Shown: positions 42,685 through 51,695 of the stretch, one piece after another
How positions within the stretch are numbered: the stretch's first letter is position 1
How the letters are laid out: the number at the start of each line of letters is the position of its first letter
Made by a program: the position numbers and the translations under genes
NCBI RefSeq assembly: GCF_010726765.1
Contig: NZ_AP022601.1
Location: forward strand, 2,666,001 to 2,730,000
Direction: 5' to 3'
DNA from: Mycobacterium gallinarum
GTDB lineage: Bacteria; Actinomycetota; Actinomycetes; Mycobacteriales; Mycobacteriaceae
DNA length: 64,000 nucleotides
Notes under the pieces: model-generated
What the model saw: only the letters and a program-made list of their open reading frames with translations
The model's database searches: none
What the model was told of the DNA's origin: nothing

Positions 42685-44293
42685 GGGAAATCGAGCCTCC
42701 TTCCTGGGTCAAACAGAGGACGTCGAACAGCGACGTGCTCAGTTCTGGCGCGCGCTGCGCGATACATGCGCCCGCGATGCAGCGATCGGGGCGCACGAAC
42801 AGCACGGAGTCGGTGAAGACGTCGAACCACGACTTGAGCGCGCCTGTCCGGTCACCGACGACCGTCACATCGGCGTCGTCGTGGCCGGTCCAATACAGCT
42901 GGGTCATGGGCCGTGCTTCGACGAAGCTGGCCCCCAACGCCTTCCAGCGGCTGAACGCCTCGTCGCCGAGAACGGCACGCAAATTGTTACTCCAGCACAG
43001 CACGGCGAAACCGGCGCCGAGTACGTCGTCGAGCAAGACGTTCTGATCCGTGCGCGTATCGACGCGGGGCTGGATGAACAGCGTGCCCGTCGGTGAGTTG
43101 TCCGGACTGTTCTCGGCGTGGAACACCGCCCCCTGCTGATACCGCGGCATCGGCTTGAACCGCATCTCGAGCACGTAGCGCTTCAGCGTCGGGACGAGCG
43201 AGGCGCCGTGGATGACGCGGTCGCGAAGAGCGGCCACCCTCCGGTTCGTCGGCGAGATCACGCGACCCACCATGGTGGACAGGTCGATCATTGCTCGTGC
43301 ATGTTTGCGGCGCTCGATGTCGTAAGTGTCCAGGAGGGCGTCGCCGGCTTGGCCGTTGATGACCGCGGCGAGCTTCCATCCCAGGTTGGCGGCGTCGCGG
43401 ATACCGCTGTTGTACCCCTGGCCCTGCCACACCGGCATCAGGTGTGCGGCGTCGCCCGCCAGCATCAGGCGTCCCCTGCGGAACGAGCCGGCGATACGCG
43501 AGTGGTGGGTGTAGACGCGATGGCGGATCATGTCGACCCGCTCGGGATGCGGAACCCGTTGCGCGAGCATGCGTCTGACGAATGCCGGATCATCGGCGAG
43601 TTCGTCGGACTCGTCGTCGTGAATCAGGAACTCGAAGCGGCGGATGCCGTGGGCGATGGAGATCGACACGTACGGCCGCTTGGGGTCGGCTCCCACTTCG
43701 CTGTTCGGGTGACCGAGCGGATCGTTCGCGACGTCGACCACCAGCCAGCGGGTCGACGATGTGGTGCCGTCGAAAGACACTCCCATCAGCCGTCGGGTGG
43801 CGCTGCGCCCGCCGTCACACCCGACAACGTAGCGGGCACGCACGGGCTCCTTGCCGTCTGCGAATTCAAGCGTGACACCGTCGGGAGTTTCGACGCAGTT
43901 CTCCATCCGGTGTCCCCACCGCACGCCGACATGATCGAAGCGGTCGAGCCCACCGCACAGCTCGGCGTCCACCATCGGCTGGACAAAGCCGTTGCGCTTG
44001 GGCCAGCCGAAACGCGCGTCCGGCGGTGCCATCTCGGCGAGCAACCGGCGTTTGGCGTCGAAGAATCGCAGGATCTGGTTCGGCACGGTGTGCGGCAGGA
44101 CGCGGTCGACCAGACCGATGGACTGAAACGTGCGCAACGCCTCGTCGTCCAGTCCAACCCCACGGGGATAGTCGATGAGGGTGTCGCGCTCCTCGACGAT
44201 CAGCGTCCGGACACCCTGCAGCCCAAGAATGTTCGCCAGAGTCAGCCCGGACGGTCCGGCTCCGACGACGGCGACGTCCACCGGCTCGGTCAT
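42608..44293 (-). CDS. mhpA: FAD-dependent aromatic hydroxylase (MhpA-like)
   Basis: 561 residues of the group A flavoprotein monooxygenase family. The FAD motif is [16 protein letters not shown], the DG motif is [13 protein letters not shown], and the GD motif is [18 protein letters not shown]. The thioredoxin-like C-terminal region runs to the end. It hydroxylates a phenol ortho to the OH, producing the catechol for the next enzyme, MhpB. The ATG at 44293 gives the usual [13 protein letters not shown] start. The stop lies 77 bases into MhpB, so the two are tightly coupled. The substrate is probably a substituted phenol. Confidence 0.88.
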   Translation of the reverse strand: MTEPVDVAVVGAGPSGLTLANILGLQGVRTLIVEERDTLIDYPRGVGLDDEALRTFQSIGLVDRVLPHTVPNQILRFFDAKRRLLAEMAPPDARFGWPKRNGFVQPMVDAELCGGLDRFDHVGVRWGHRMENCVETPDGVTLEFADGKEPVRARYVVGCDGGRSATRRLMGVSFDGTTSSTRWLVVDVANDPLGHPNSEVGADPKRPYVSISIAHGIRRFEFLIHDDESDELADDPAFVRRMLAQRVPHPERVDMIRHRVYTHHSRIAGSFRRGRLMLAGDAAHLMPVWQGQGYNSGIRDAANLGWKLAAVINGQAGDALLDTYDIERRKHARAMIDLSTMVGRVISPTNRRVAALRDRVIHGASLVPTLKRYVLEMRFKPMPRYQQGAVFHAENSPDNSPTGTLFIQPRVDTRTDQNVLLDDVLGAGFAVLCWSNNLRAVLGDEAFSRWKALGASFVEARPMTQLYWTGHDDADVTVVGDRTGALKSWFDVFTDSVLFVRPDRCIAGACIAQRAPELSTSLFDVLCLTQEGGSISHGETGPVLHVAQSATEPSGTVAGSP

Positions 44294-44304
44294 CTCGGCT
44301 CTCT

Positions 44305-44327
44305 GTTCTTCGCGCAAGCGCTCATCA
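44305..44327. repeat. Short dispersed repeat, copy 2
   Basis: GTTCTTCGCGCAAGCG followed by CTCATCA. Its reverse complement starts with the stop codon of the MhpC-like gene and runs to the RBS region of MhpA. It matches copies at 3783 and 56032. Confidence 0.55.
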
Positions 44328-45206
44328 CCGCCCCAGCAGAAAGTCGAGATGCAGACGGTTGAAGGTCTTGGGGTCCTCGTACTGCGGCCAGTGCCCGCAG
44401 CCGGGCATCAGCTCGAACCGCGCGCCGGGGATCATCGACGCGATACGGCGGCCCTCGGCGACATCTGCGGTCGGGTCATCGCTGGTCCATACGACCATGG
44501 TCGGCGCGGTGATCGACCCGTACTCCTCCGGGCCGAGCAGGTTTCGCGCGCGGATCTCGGGATCCTGCAGCGCCATGATGTCCTTCATCGCTGCGGCAAA
44601 TCCCGGCTGGCGGTACACGCGCTGACGGCTGGCGACGATGTCGTCGTAATCCTTGGACTTGTCGGCCATCAACCATTTGATGCGCGCCTGCACGGTGTCC
44701 CACGTCGGGTTCTCCGCAGCGGCCATCGACAACGCGACGATGCGCTTCATGACCTCGGGATCGGCCTGCGATCCGCCCGCGGTGTTGAGCACCAGCCGGT
44801 CGATCCGGTCCGGATGGTCCGCTGCGGCGCGTGCGGCGACCCAGCCACCCAACGACTCACCGCTGATGTGGGCGCGTTCCGCGCCGATGGCGTCGAGAAA
44901 CGCCATCAAATGGGAGACGTAATGGTGCACCTCGAGAGGGTGCCCGGGTTTGTCGGTGTATCCGTGACCCAGCATGTCGATCGACCACGTCGAGAAGCGC
45001 TCGGCGTGCGACTCGAGATTCCGGACGTAGGCCTCCGCGTGCCCGCCCGACCCGTGCAACAAGATCAGGGCCGGTTTCGCCGGATCGCCGGCGTGCAGAT
45101 AGCGGGTACGAACGCCGGCGGCGTCGATGTACCCCTGCGAGAACGCGACCCCCTGGAGGTCACTCCAGACGCTCTCGAAGTCGAGCAGCGGAGACGTTTC
45201 CGGCAC
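44325..45206 (-). CDS. Alpha/beta hydrolase, MhpC-like ring-fission product hydrolase
   Basis: 293 residues. [14 protein letters not shown], nucleophile elbow GESLGGWVA, acid in [10 protein letters not shown] and His in [10 protein letters not shown] complete the triad, the arrangement of MhpC/HsaD-type hydrolases. It is the first gene of the meta-cleavage operon, directly followed by MhpA and MhpB, which supports C-C hydrolysis of the ring-opened product. GTG start follows AGAGG. A perfect GAGAAT-type operator lies 20 bases upstream, and an IclR gene diverges. Confidence 0.85.
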   Translation of the reverse strand: MPETSPLLDFESVWSDLQGVAFSQGYIDAAGVRTRYLHAGDPAKPALILLHGSGGHAEAYVRNLESHAERFSTWSIDMLGHGYTDKPGHPLEVHHYVSHLMAFLDAIGAERAHISGESLGGWVAARAAADHPDRIDRLVLNTAGGSQADPEVMKRIVALSMAAAENPTWDTVQARIKWLMADKSKDYDDIVASRQRVYRQPGFAAAMKDIMALQDPEIRARNLLGPEEYGSITAPTMVVWTSDDPTADVAEGRRIASMIPGARFELMPGCGHWPQYEDPKTFNRLHLDFLLGR

Positions 45207-45226
45207 TCGTCAACCTCTCTTGACGC

Positions 45227-45243
45227 CGAGAATTAGATTCTCG
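45227..45243. promoter_or_regulatory. GAGAAT-type palindromic operator, site 4
   Basis: Perfect palindrome CGAGAAT-TAG-ATTCTCG, 20 bases upstream of the MhpC-like start. It places the meta-cleavage operon in the same predicted regulon as the Rieske, FadE, TesB and ferredoxin units. Confidence 0.7.
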
Positions 45244-45271
45244 TATCTTGTAAGCGATGTGCTCATTTACC

Positions 45272-45293
45272 GCACATGCATGTGCACTATAGT
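45272..45293. promoter_or_regulatory. IclR promoter with 14-bp palindrome
   Basis: GCACATGCATGTGC (45272-45285) is a perfect palindrome, directly followed by a -10 TATAGT (45288-45293). A candidate -35 lies 17 bases upstream of the -10. Likely the IclR protein's own operator, acting on the plus-strand unit and possibly the divergent operon. Confidence 0.5.
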
Positions 45294-45345
45294 CAGAGCA
45301 TCACTCTCGTGAGTGGCAGATGTCAAGGAAAGTCAGGTAGACGCG

Positions 45346-46059
45346 ATGTCTGATTCGGTCGGCGGGGCCAGCACCAATGCCGCTCCGACGGGTGCGCCCG
45401 GCTCGCAGACGTTGGCGAGGGGTTTGGCCGCACTGCAGCTTGTGGCGACCTCCCGATCCGGTCTGACGGCCCAGCAGGTCGCCGACGACATCGGCGTGCA
45501 CCGCACAATCGCGTATCGCCTGCTGTCCACGCTGTCTCAGTTCCGGCTCGTAGCCAAGGGTGACGACGGCCGTTACCGCGCGGCCGCAGCGCTCGCGGTA
45601 CTCGGCGCATCGTTTGACAACCACTTGCGCCAGCTGAGCCTGCCCACCCTCCGCGCGCTGGCAGACGAACTCGGCAGCACGGTGTCGCTGCTCGTCGCCG
45701 AGGGTGACCAACAGGTGGCCATCGCGGTCATCGTGCCGACGAACGTGTACTACCAACTGTCCTTTCACGAGGGCAGCCGGTATCCGCTGGACCGCGGCGC
45801 CGCCGGGCTCGCGCTGCTGGCGAGCATGCCACCGCGACCCGCTGAACGCGATTTGGTTTCCCTGACGCGGCAACAGGGTTGGGTGATCACCCACGGCGAG
45901 GTCGAGCCGAATACCTACGGCCTGGCCGTGCCGGTACGCAGGCAACCGCCGTCGCCGCCCACATGCATCAACCTCATCTCGCACCGCGAGGACGTGGTGA
46001 TGAACGGTAAGGACGCGGTGATCAAGGCGGCGAACGAATTGTCCGCGATCCTGTCCTGA
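45346..46059 (+). CDS. IclR family transcriptional regulator
   Basis: 237 residues from the ATG at 45346; a GTG at 45313 would add 11 residues. The winged helix region reads LARGLAALQLVATSRSGLTA then HRTIAYRLLSTL. An effector domain follows, ending in a Cys/Arg-containing region unlike many family members. IclR proteins commonly control aromatic catabolic operons as activator or repressor, with a pathway acid as effector. It lies between the meta-cleavage operon and a KstD-like gene, 23 bases before the latter. Confidence 0.85.
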   Translation: MSDSVGGASTNAAPTGAPGSQTLARGLAALQLVATSRSGLTAQQVADDIGVHRTIAYRLLSTLSQFRLVAKGDDGRYRAAAALAVLGASFDNHLRQLSLPTLRALADELGSTVSLLVAEGDQQVAIAVIVPTNVYYQLSFHEGSRYPLDRGAAGLALLASMPPRPAERDLVSLTRQQGWVITHGEVEPNTYGLAVPVRRQPPSPPTCINLISHREDVVMNGKDAVIKAANELSAILS

Positions 46060-46082
46060 GGATCGCCGAAAGGATTGAGCAC

Positions 46083-47690
46083 GTGACCAATTGGGATCAT
46101 GAGGTCGATGTCGTCGTGCTGGGTAGTGGTGGCGCCGGTCTCACGTCGGCGCTGACGGCGGCGGCCAACGGGGCCTCGGTCGAGGTGTATGAAAAAGCCG
46201 CGACCGTCGGCGGTACGACAGCGGTTTCCGGTGGCATCATCTGGATTCCGGCACATGACCGCGCGGCCGAGGGTGAGCTGACTGTCGAGGATGCGATGAG
46301 CTACCTGCGTGCGCAGTCGCTCGGCTTCATGGACGACGACCTGGTGGACACGTTCGTCCGCACCGGGCCGGATATGCTCGATTTCGTCGAGGCCCACAGC
46401 GAGTTACGGTTCGAGGTGGCCGAGGGATTCCCGGACTACAAGCCCGAACTCCCCGGCGGACGCCCGGCAGGCGGACGGTCACTCAATGCCAAACCCTTCG
46501 ACCGGTCCCGGCTCGGCGAGTGGAGTGAGCGAATCACGTCGTTCCCCGCCGACTTCAGCAATGTCGGCATCGACGCCGAGACCCGCGCCCGCATCCACGC
46601 CTCGGTCGACGTTCATTCGGGCGACTACTGCGTGGCGGGGACCGCGTTGATCGCCGGACTGCTGAAGGGGCTGCTCGACCAGGGCGTCGTCCCGCACACC
46701 AACGCGCGCGCGGTGGAGCTGTACTCCGATGCGCTGGGAATCACGGGTGCCCGAATCACACAGGGCGACAGCGAGTTCAACGTTCGCGCGCGTCGCGGCG
46801 TGGTGCTGGGCACCGGTGGATTCGAATGGGATCAGAAGCTGGTCGAGGCCTATCTTCGCGGCCCGATGCGTGGCGCGGTGTCCCCGCCGCACAACACCGG
46901 GGACGGCTTGCGAATGGCTATGGCACACGGCGCCGACCTGGCGAATATGGCCGAGGCGTGGTGGGTGCCGATCGTGCAGCTGCCCGGCGATACCTTCGGG
47001 GGGCACCCGCGCAGCCGCAGCGTGCGGCTCGAACGCACCCGGCCCAGAAGCATCATCGTCAACCGTGCAGGCAAACGCTTCCTCAACGAGGCGGGCGAGT
47101 ACAACTCGATGGCCGGGCCGTTCCATTTCCTCGACCCGAAGCGGGGCTATGCGAACGATCCGGCGTGGATCGTTTTCGACTCACAGCACTTCAAGCGATA
47201 CGGGTTCCTGGGTGTTCTGCCCGAGGAGGAGGCACCGGACTGGTTCACGCCGTCGGCCGATCTCACCGAGCTTGGCGAGAAGACGGGTATCGACGCGGCT
47301 GGCCTGGCGGCTACGCTCGCAGCGTGGAACGACAACGTCGCCCACGAACAGGATCCCGATTTCGGCCGCGGCTCAAGCGCTTACGACGGCTACTGGGGTG
47401 ACGACACGGCCACCACCTCGGCGGGTAAGACCCTTGGCCCCATCGACACTCCCCCGTATTACGCCGTCCCGGTATCGATCGGTGCGATGGGCACCAAGGG
47501 CGGTCCGCGCACCGACCGCGACGGGCGGGTGCTGCACGTCAGCGGCGCGGCCATCCCGGGCCTCTTCGCGGCGGGTAATGCGATGGCGGGCGCGACCGGC
47601 AAGGCGTACGGCGGCGCGGGCGGGACGCTAGGCCCCGCAATGGTATTCGGCTTTCGCGCGGGTATGGCGGTGTCGGCCCGCACCCGGTAG
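46083..47690 (+). CDS. KstD-like FAD-binding dehydrogenase
   Basis: 535 residues of the same superfamily as the protein at 39986. VVVLGSGGAGLTSALTAA is the FAD motif, GGTTAVSGGIIWIP follows, and the C-terminal PPYYAVPVSIGAMGTKGG and GKAYGGAGGTLGPAM motifs match. It probably dehydrogenates a cyclic ketone or enoyl-type ring substrate. GTG start follows AAAGGATTG. It is transcribed with IclR, divergent from the operon holding the first KstD-like enzyme. The two could act on different rings or oxidation states. Confidence 0.84.
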   Translation: MTNWDHEVDVVVLGSGGAGLTSALTAAANGASVEVYEKAATVGGTTAVSGGIIWIPAHDRAAEGELTVEDAMSYLRAQSLGFMDDDLVDTFVRTGPDMLDFVEAHSELRFEVAEGFPDYKPELPGGRPAGGRSLNAKPFDRSRLGEWSERITSFPADFSNVGIDAETRARIHASVDVHSGDYCVAGTALIAGLLKGLLDQGVVPHTNARAVELYSDALGITGARITQGDSEFNVRARRGVVLGTGGFEWDQKLVEAYLRGPMRGAVSPPHNTGDGLRMAMAHGADLANMAEAWWVPIVQLPGDTFGGHPRSRSVRLERTRPRSIIVNRAGKRFLNEAGEYNSMAGPFHFLDPKRGYANDPAWIVFDSQHFKRYGFLGVLPEEEAPDWFTPSADLTELGEKTGIDAAGLAATLAAWNDNVAHEQDPDFGRGSSAYDGYWGDDTATTSAGKTLGPIDTPPYYAVPVSIGAMGTKGGPRTDRDGRVLHVSGAAIPGLFAAGNAMAGATGKAYGGAGGTLGPAMVFGFRAGMAVSARTR

Positions 47691-47720
47691 GCGAGCGCAC
47701 AGAATCCCCTGCCATCGGCG

Positions 47721-47784
47721 GTTGCCGATCGGCTACTTCAAAGTAGCCGATCGGCTACCAAACGGTCAAATATTGGGCTACCCT
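47721..47784 (+). promoter_or_regulatory. Double TetR-type operator and promoter of the membrane operon
   Basis: Two palindromes with a shared CCGATCGG core: GTTGCCGATCGGCTAC (47721-47736, one mismatch) and GTAGCCGATCGGCTAC (47743-47758, perfect). Their centres are 22 bases apart, about two helical turns. A -10-like TACCCT is at 47779-47784. The perfect copy recurs over the promoter of the TetR gene at 52402. The 47691-47868 gap holds no gene. Confidence 0.72.
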
Positions 47785-47868
47785 CGTGCTGCGAACGCGC
47801 GATATGTGCTCGACAGGATGGTCGAACAGTCGCTCGCGTGCCGACGAGCCAGGAGGGCATCCACACCG

Positions 47869-48663
47869 ATGACCGAACTCATGAACGACGACGAGAGATC
47901 CGAAGGCAGGAGCCAGCCAGCCACCGCGACTCGCGACAGGCCGCGTGAACCGGCGTCGATGACGACCCGTGGTCAACGCATCATGCTGTGGACGGCACCC
48001 CCGGCCGGCGCGCTGTTCATCATCGGCTTTTTCTTGTTCCCGCTGTTCTCTCCGCCGCTATCGCCGAATCTGAGCCCCGAACAGGTCGCGACGATCTTCA
48101 GCGAGAACGTCACGGGAATCCTGGGAGTCGTGATCCTGTGCAATCTGATCGCAGGATCGCTGGTGCCGTTGTTCGCGGTCATCGCCGTACAGATATCGCG
48201 CACCGCCACGTCGAGCAGCGTCTTCACCTACGCGTACATCATCTGCGTCGGCGTCGGAACGACGGCGTTCATCCTCGCCGACTACTGCTGGGGCGTCGCC
48301 GCATTCCGGCCTGACCGGGATCCGCAGCTGATAAGCCTGTTGAACGACATGGCGTGGTTCTTCTTCATCGCGCCCGTCGGCACCATCGTGGTGCAGAACT
48401 TCTGTCTTGCGGTGAGCATCTACCTCGACGAACGGCCGGATCCGATATTTCCGCGCTGGGTGGCGCATTTCAACGTGGCGGCCGCACTACTGCTCATCCC
48501 GAGCGCATTTTCGATCCTGTACAAGACCGGACCGCTGGCGTGGGACGGCGCCGTGTCATTCATACTGCGCAACGCGGTACTCGTGATCTGGGCCGTCGTG
48601 ATGTTCTTCGTCCTGCTGGGTGTGGTCAACCGTCAGGGCGACGAGCGCGAGAGCCTGGCATGA
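47869..48663 (+). CDS. Six-helix integral membrane protein, unknown (membrane operon A)
   Basis: 264 residues from the ATG at 47869, which follows AGGAGGG. About 35 polar residues precede six hydrophobic segments, roughly IMLWTAPPAGALFIIGFFL, ILGVVILCNLIAGSLVPLF, AYIICVGVGTTAFILADYC, FFFIAPVGTIVVQNFCLAV, FNVAAALLLIPSAF and VLVIWAVVMFFVLLGVV. No recognised domain. The second half resembles the next protein (FRPDRDP/FRSGYEP, and GPLAWDG/GPFAWNG), so the two are paralogues. Shares an ATGA overlap with the next gene. Placement with NorE/NorF-like genes suggests a subunit or assembly factor of an unusual membrane complex. Confidence 0.7.
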   Translation: MTELMNDDERSEGRSQPATATRDRPREPASMTTRGQRIMLWTAPPAGALFIIGFFLFPLFSPPLSPNLSPEQVATIFSENVTGILGVVILCNLIAGSLVPLFAVIAVQISRTATSSSVFTYAYIICVGVGTTAFILADYCWGVAAFRPDRDPQLISLLNDMAWFFFIAPVGTIVVQNFCLAVSIYLDERPDPIFPRWVAHFNVAAALLLIPSAFSILYKTGPLAWDGAVSFILRNAVLVIWAVVMFFVLLGVVNRQGDERESLA

Positions 48664-49466
48664 GCGACACCGTCATCGCGGCGCCCGAGTCTCCGGTTGA
48701 ATCCGCACCACCGCGGCCCCGGAATCGTAAGCGGGATCAGTGGATTGCGTTCTGGCTCGTACCGATCTTCTTCAACATCTTCGGCATCGTGTTCGTACCG
48801 CTGAGTTGGATGATGCCGCCCCGACCGCCGAACAGTCCCATGCCCGTGGTCGTCGAGTTCATGCAGTCCCACAATCTGCTCATCGCCTGCGCGATCCTGA
48901 CGTTGTGCTTCGGTCTCGCATCTGTGGGAAACGCCGTCTATCTCATACAGATCAAACGGATGTCGGTCAGCCCGGTGTTGCGTTATTCGGTCATGATCGG
49001 ATCGATGACCGGCGCGATCGTCGGCATGCTCTTCCCGATGTTCTGCTTCGGCGTCGGCGCGTTTCGCTCCGGCTACGAGCCGTCGACGCTGGCGATGCTC
49101 TATGACTTCGGCTACCTCGCCTATATCGGCTCACTCGGCTGTTTCTGCGTCATGTGGATGGCCTTCGGCCTGGCGATCATCCTCGACAAGAACAACATTC
49201 TTCCGAAATGGCTGGGCTATTACACCGTCTGGCAGTACGTCACCGAACTGATGGCCGCGCCCGTGTGGATCTCGAAATCGGGGCCGTTCGCCTGGAACGG
49301 CTTGATGACGTTCTGGTTCGCCATGGTGCTCTACGTGTCGTGGCAGATCATCGTCTACGTCTGCATCTATCGGGCGATCAAGAATCAGCGCGACGACACC
49401 CTCGAGACCGCGTGGCTATATCCCGAACCAGTGCCCTCTGATCCGCGACCGAAGGCGAATGCATGA
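48660..49466 (+). CDS. Six-helix integral membrane protein, paralogue (membrane operon B)
   Basis: 268 residues starting at the ATG of the ATGA overlap. A basic, Pro-rich N-terminal tail of about 30 residues is followed by six hydrophobic helices, including WIAFWLVPIFFNIFGIVFV, LLIACAILTLCFGLASVGN, MIGSMTGAIVGMLFPMF and FCVMWMAFGLAIIL. Shared motifs with the protein upstream (acidic FRxxxxP turn, GPxAWxG) mark an internal duplication of the operon. No catalytic motif is visible. It overlaps the NorE-like gene by four bases. Confidence 0.7.
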   Translation: MSDTVIAAPESPVESAPPRPRNRKRDQWIAFWLVPIFFNIFGIVFVPLSWMMPPRPPNSPMPVVVEFMQSHNLLIACAILTLCFGLASVGNAVYLIQIKRMSVSPVLRYSVMIGSMTGAIVGMLFPMFCFGVGAFRSGYEPSTLAMLYDFGYLAYIGSLGCFCVMWMAFGLAIILDKNNILPKWLGYYTVWQYVTELMAAPVWISKSGPFAWNGLMTFWFAMVLYVSWQIIVYVCIYRAIKNQRDDTLETAWLYPEPVPSDPRPKANA

Positions 49467-50074
49467 CGAACGTCGCCGCGGAATCCGCTTCCGGCATCCG
49501 CGACACCGGGCGAATCACCCCCCTGCGCAACCACGTTCCCGGCGAGTTGAGCATGTGGTTCTTCGTCATTGGCGATCTGCTCATCTTCGGCGTCTACTTC
49601 ATCGGCTACATGTACTACCGCGGGCAGGACGCCAACCTGTTTCTCGAGAGCCAGGCGCGGCTCAATCTGGACATCGGCGCGATCAACACCGTGATCCTGC
49701 TGACGAGTTCTCTTTTCGTCGCGCTGGGGACCTCGGCGGCGCGCAACGGCAAAGTGCCGGAGGCTATTCGACTGTTCGTCATCGCGTTCGCTCTTGGCGT
49801 GGCCTTCCCGGTCATGAAGGCGTTCGAGTACGTTCCCGAAGTCGCAGCCGGCTTGACGCCGGGGACCAATCTCTTCTTCATGTACTACTACGTCATGACA
49901 GGGTTGCACTTGTGTCATGTCATGCTCGGGCTGGTGATTCTCGGCTTCGTCATTCGCAGTCTGCGGATCTCGGCGAGACCCAAGATGTCGTTCGTGGAAA
50001 CCGCGGCAACCTATTGGCACATGGTCGATCTGTTGTGGATCCTGTTGTTCGCGCTGCTGTATCTGATGAGGTGA
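49463..50074 (+). CDS. Heme-copper oxidase subunit III-like (NorE-like) membrane protein
   Basis: 203 residues with five membrane helices. The N-terminal HVPGELSMWFFVIGDLLIF resembles the subunit III start, and the pattern YYYVMTGLHLCHVMLGLVIL and YWHMVDLLWILLF near the C-terminus are hallmarks of the cytochrome c oxidase subunit III/NorE family. NorE proteins accompany nitric oxide reductase or quinol oxidase. Here no subunit I (NorB/CtaD) is present. Overlaps the previous gene as ATGA and is separated from the next by one base. Confidence 0.85.
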   Translation: MTNVAAESASGIRDTGRITPLRNHVPGELSMWFFVIGDLLIFGVYFIGYMYYRGQDANLFLESQARLNLDIGAINTVILLTSSLFVALGTSAARNGKVPEAIRLFVIAFALGVAFPVMKAFEYVPEVAAGLTPGTNLFFMYYYVMTGLHLCHVMLGLVILGFVIRSLRISARPKMSFVETAATYWHMVDLLWILLFALLYLMR

Positions 50075-50075
50075 A

Positions 50076-50354
50076 ATGACGTCCTATATCCGCAACCCCC
50101 TGACCCTGGTGTGGGCACTGCTCACCATCGTGACCGTGGTGTCGTGGCTGACCGCTCGTGGCGGGGGCTCAGCCCATGTCGTCAATGTGACGGTCACGCT
50201 CGTCGTGTTGCTCATCGCCGCCGTGAAGACGCAATTGGTCATCTGGCACTTCATGGAGGTTCGGTTTGCGCCGCGGTGGCTCAAATTGACGACCGGAGGA
50301 TGGCTCATCGGCCTCGTCGCACTACTGTTGGGCTTCTACTTCGCAGGAATCTGA
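50076..50354 (+). CDS. Small membrane protein, COX4/NorF-like
   Basis: 92 residues with three predicted helices (TLVWALLTIVTVVSWL, VTLVVLLIAAVKTQLVIWHF, WLIGLVALLLGFYFAGI). The VIWHFME segment and the length match prokaryotic cytochrome oxidase subunit IV/NorF-like proteins that follow NorE. Its 3-prime end overlaps the convergent glycosyltransferase by 33 bases. Together with the NorE-like protein it suggests a partial oxidase-type module. Confidence 0.8.
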   Translation: MTSYIRNPLTLVWALLTIVTVVSWLTARGGGSAHVVNVTVTLVVLLIAAVKTQLVIWHFMEVRFAPRWLKLTTGGWLIGLVALLLGFYFAGI

Positions 50355-51641
50355 TTGCGGTGCAGCGGGACTGCCAACAAGCCGATCGACGATGTCCGCC
50401 AGGCCCGTGAAGCCGGGGGCTGCGGCCATGTCCGCCGCCACGCGACTGCTGGCCTGGCGATAGCGCGGGCCGTTCAGGACGTCCAGGATGGCGCGCCGCA
50501 TCGCCTTGTACGTCGGGTGTTCAGCTCTGATCCGCCGCCCGACCCCCGACCATGCGATGCGGGCACCGACCTCGGGCTTGTCCTCTTTACCGCCGGTGGC
50601 GACGATCGGCACCCCGTAACGCAGCGCGTATTGGACTCCGCCGTACCCGCCGTTCGTCACGAAAATCGAAGTACGCGGGAGCAATTCGTCGTAGGGAAGA
50701 AAGCTGGCCGCGCGGGCGTTGGCGGGTAGCGGCGGCAACGTCTCAACGGGACGCCCGCCCGTCGCGACGACAACCAGCACATCCTGGTCGGCGAGCGCAC
50801 GCAGCGTCGGCGTAATCGCTTGGTCGTAATCGGTGTTGGCGACCGTGCCCTGGGTGACGTGGACGACGGGGCGCGTGTCGTCGAGATCGGACCACCATTC
50901 GGGCAGTGGAGCCTGGGACCCGTTGGCGGACAACGGTCCCACGAAGTGGAGGTTGTCCGGCGCATCGGACATTGGATACTCGAACGATGGAACCGTGAAT
51001 TGCACGAGCGCATCGGCGTGACGGCCCCAGTCCATCAGCGTGGTTGGCCACGGGCAGCCATGCACCTCGATGTGCTGGTCGTTGATCACGTTGAGCGGTC
51101 GCCGCAGAACCCGGTGATTCACTCTGGCCAACAGCCTATTCCGCTGCCGATTGAGGAATCGTGCAGGCGGCAGACCCATGCCGTACGGCGCGGTGTCAGG
51201 GCTCTCGAGGGGAAGGGGAATGATGCCGCACATGACCACCGCCGGCCGCACCGGCCGCGGGTCCCGCAGCAGGAACGCCGCACCAAGGGAAACCGGGTCG
51301 GCGATCACGACGTCGGCGGGTTGCGCCGCGAGAACCGCCGTAATCGTGGCGTACTGATACTTGACGGGCTTGGCGAAGACGTGCTCGATATCGTGCGCAG
51401 CCGCACTGGGGCCCTTCAACCTCGCGCGTTCGGGAAACCGCTCACTCAGCGGCGTCTCGTCGAAGTCGGCGTCGGGATGGACCTGCACGAAGGTTGCGCC
51501 CGTGGCGGCGACCTTGTCGGCGAACAGTGCACCGGTGACAAATCGGACATCGTCGCCACGATTGACGAAGTTCTCGGCGACCGTCAACAGCGGCGCCACA
51601 TGACCGTGCGCGGGGAAGCTGACGATGACGACCGATGACAT
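50322..51641 (-). CDS. UDP-glycosyltransferase, GT1/MGT family
   Basis: 439 residues. The N-terminal SSVVIVSFPAHGHVAPLLTVAENF matches the MGT-type glycosyltransferase start, and the C-terminal donor region includes VTNGGYGGVQYALRYGVPIV, a variant of the family signature in which the usual HGG reads NGG. It transfers a sugar from a nucleotide donor to a small hydrophobic acceptor, often a detoxification step. The ATG at 51641 is preceded by GGGGGAAC. The gene is convergent with the membrane operon and divergent from a TetR gene. Confidence 0.85.
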   Translation of the reverse strand: MSSVVIVSFPAHGHVAPLLTVAENFVNRGDDVRFVTGALFADKVAATGATFVQVHPDADFDETPLSERFPERARLKGPSAAAHDIEHVFAKPVKYQYATITAVLAAQPADVVIADPVSLGAAFLLRDPRPVRPAVVMCGIIPLPLESPDTAPYGMGLPPARFLNRQRNRLLARVNHRVLRRPLNVINDQHIEVHGCPWPTTLMDWGRHADALVQFTVPSFEYPMSDAPDNLHFVGPLSANGSQAPLPEWWSDLDDTRPVVHVTQGTVANTDYDQAITPTLRALADQDVLVVVATGGRPVETLPPLPANARAASFLPYDELLPRTSIFVTNGGYGGVQYALRYGVPIVATGGKEDKPEVGARIAWSGVGRRIRAEHPTYKAMRRAILDVLNGPRYRQASSRVAADMAAAPGFTGLADIVDRLVGSPAAPQSDSCEVEAQQ

Positions 51642-51678
51642 TGTTCCCCCGCCCAATCGGCGAATGACTATGGTTGTG

Positions 51679-51695
51679 TAGTATTCATTACTGTG
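51679..51695 (+). promoter_or_regulatory. Probable near-leaderless promoter of the first TetR gene
   Basis: TAGTAT (51679-51684) matches the -10 pattern and ends eight bases before the GTG at 51693. An imperfect inverted repeat, AATGACTA and TAGTATTCATT, surrounds it and may be its operator. Confidence 0.4.

Noticed and set aside
49463..50354. Complete nitric oxide reductase or cytochrome oxidase operon
   Set aside because: No subunit I, cytochrome c subunit or copper-centre subunit II is present in this window; only subunit III and IV-like proteins are.
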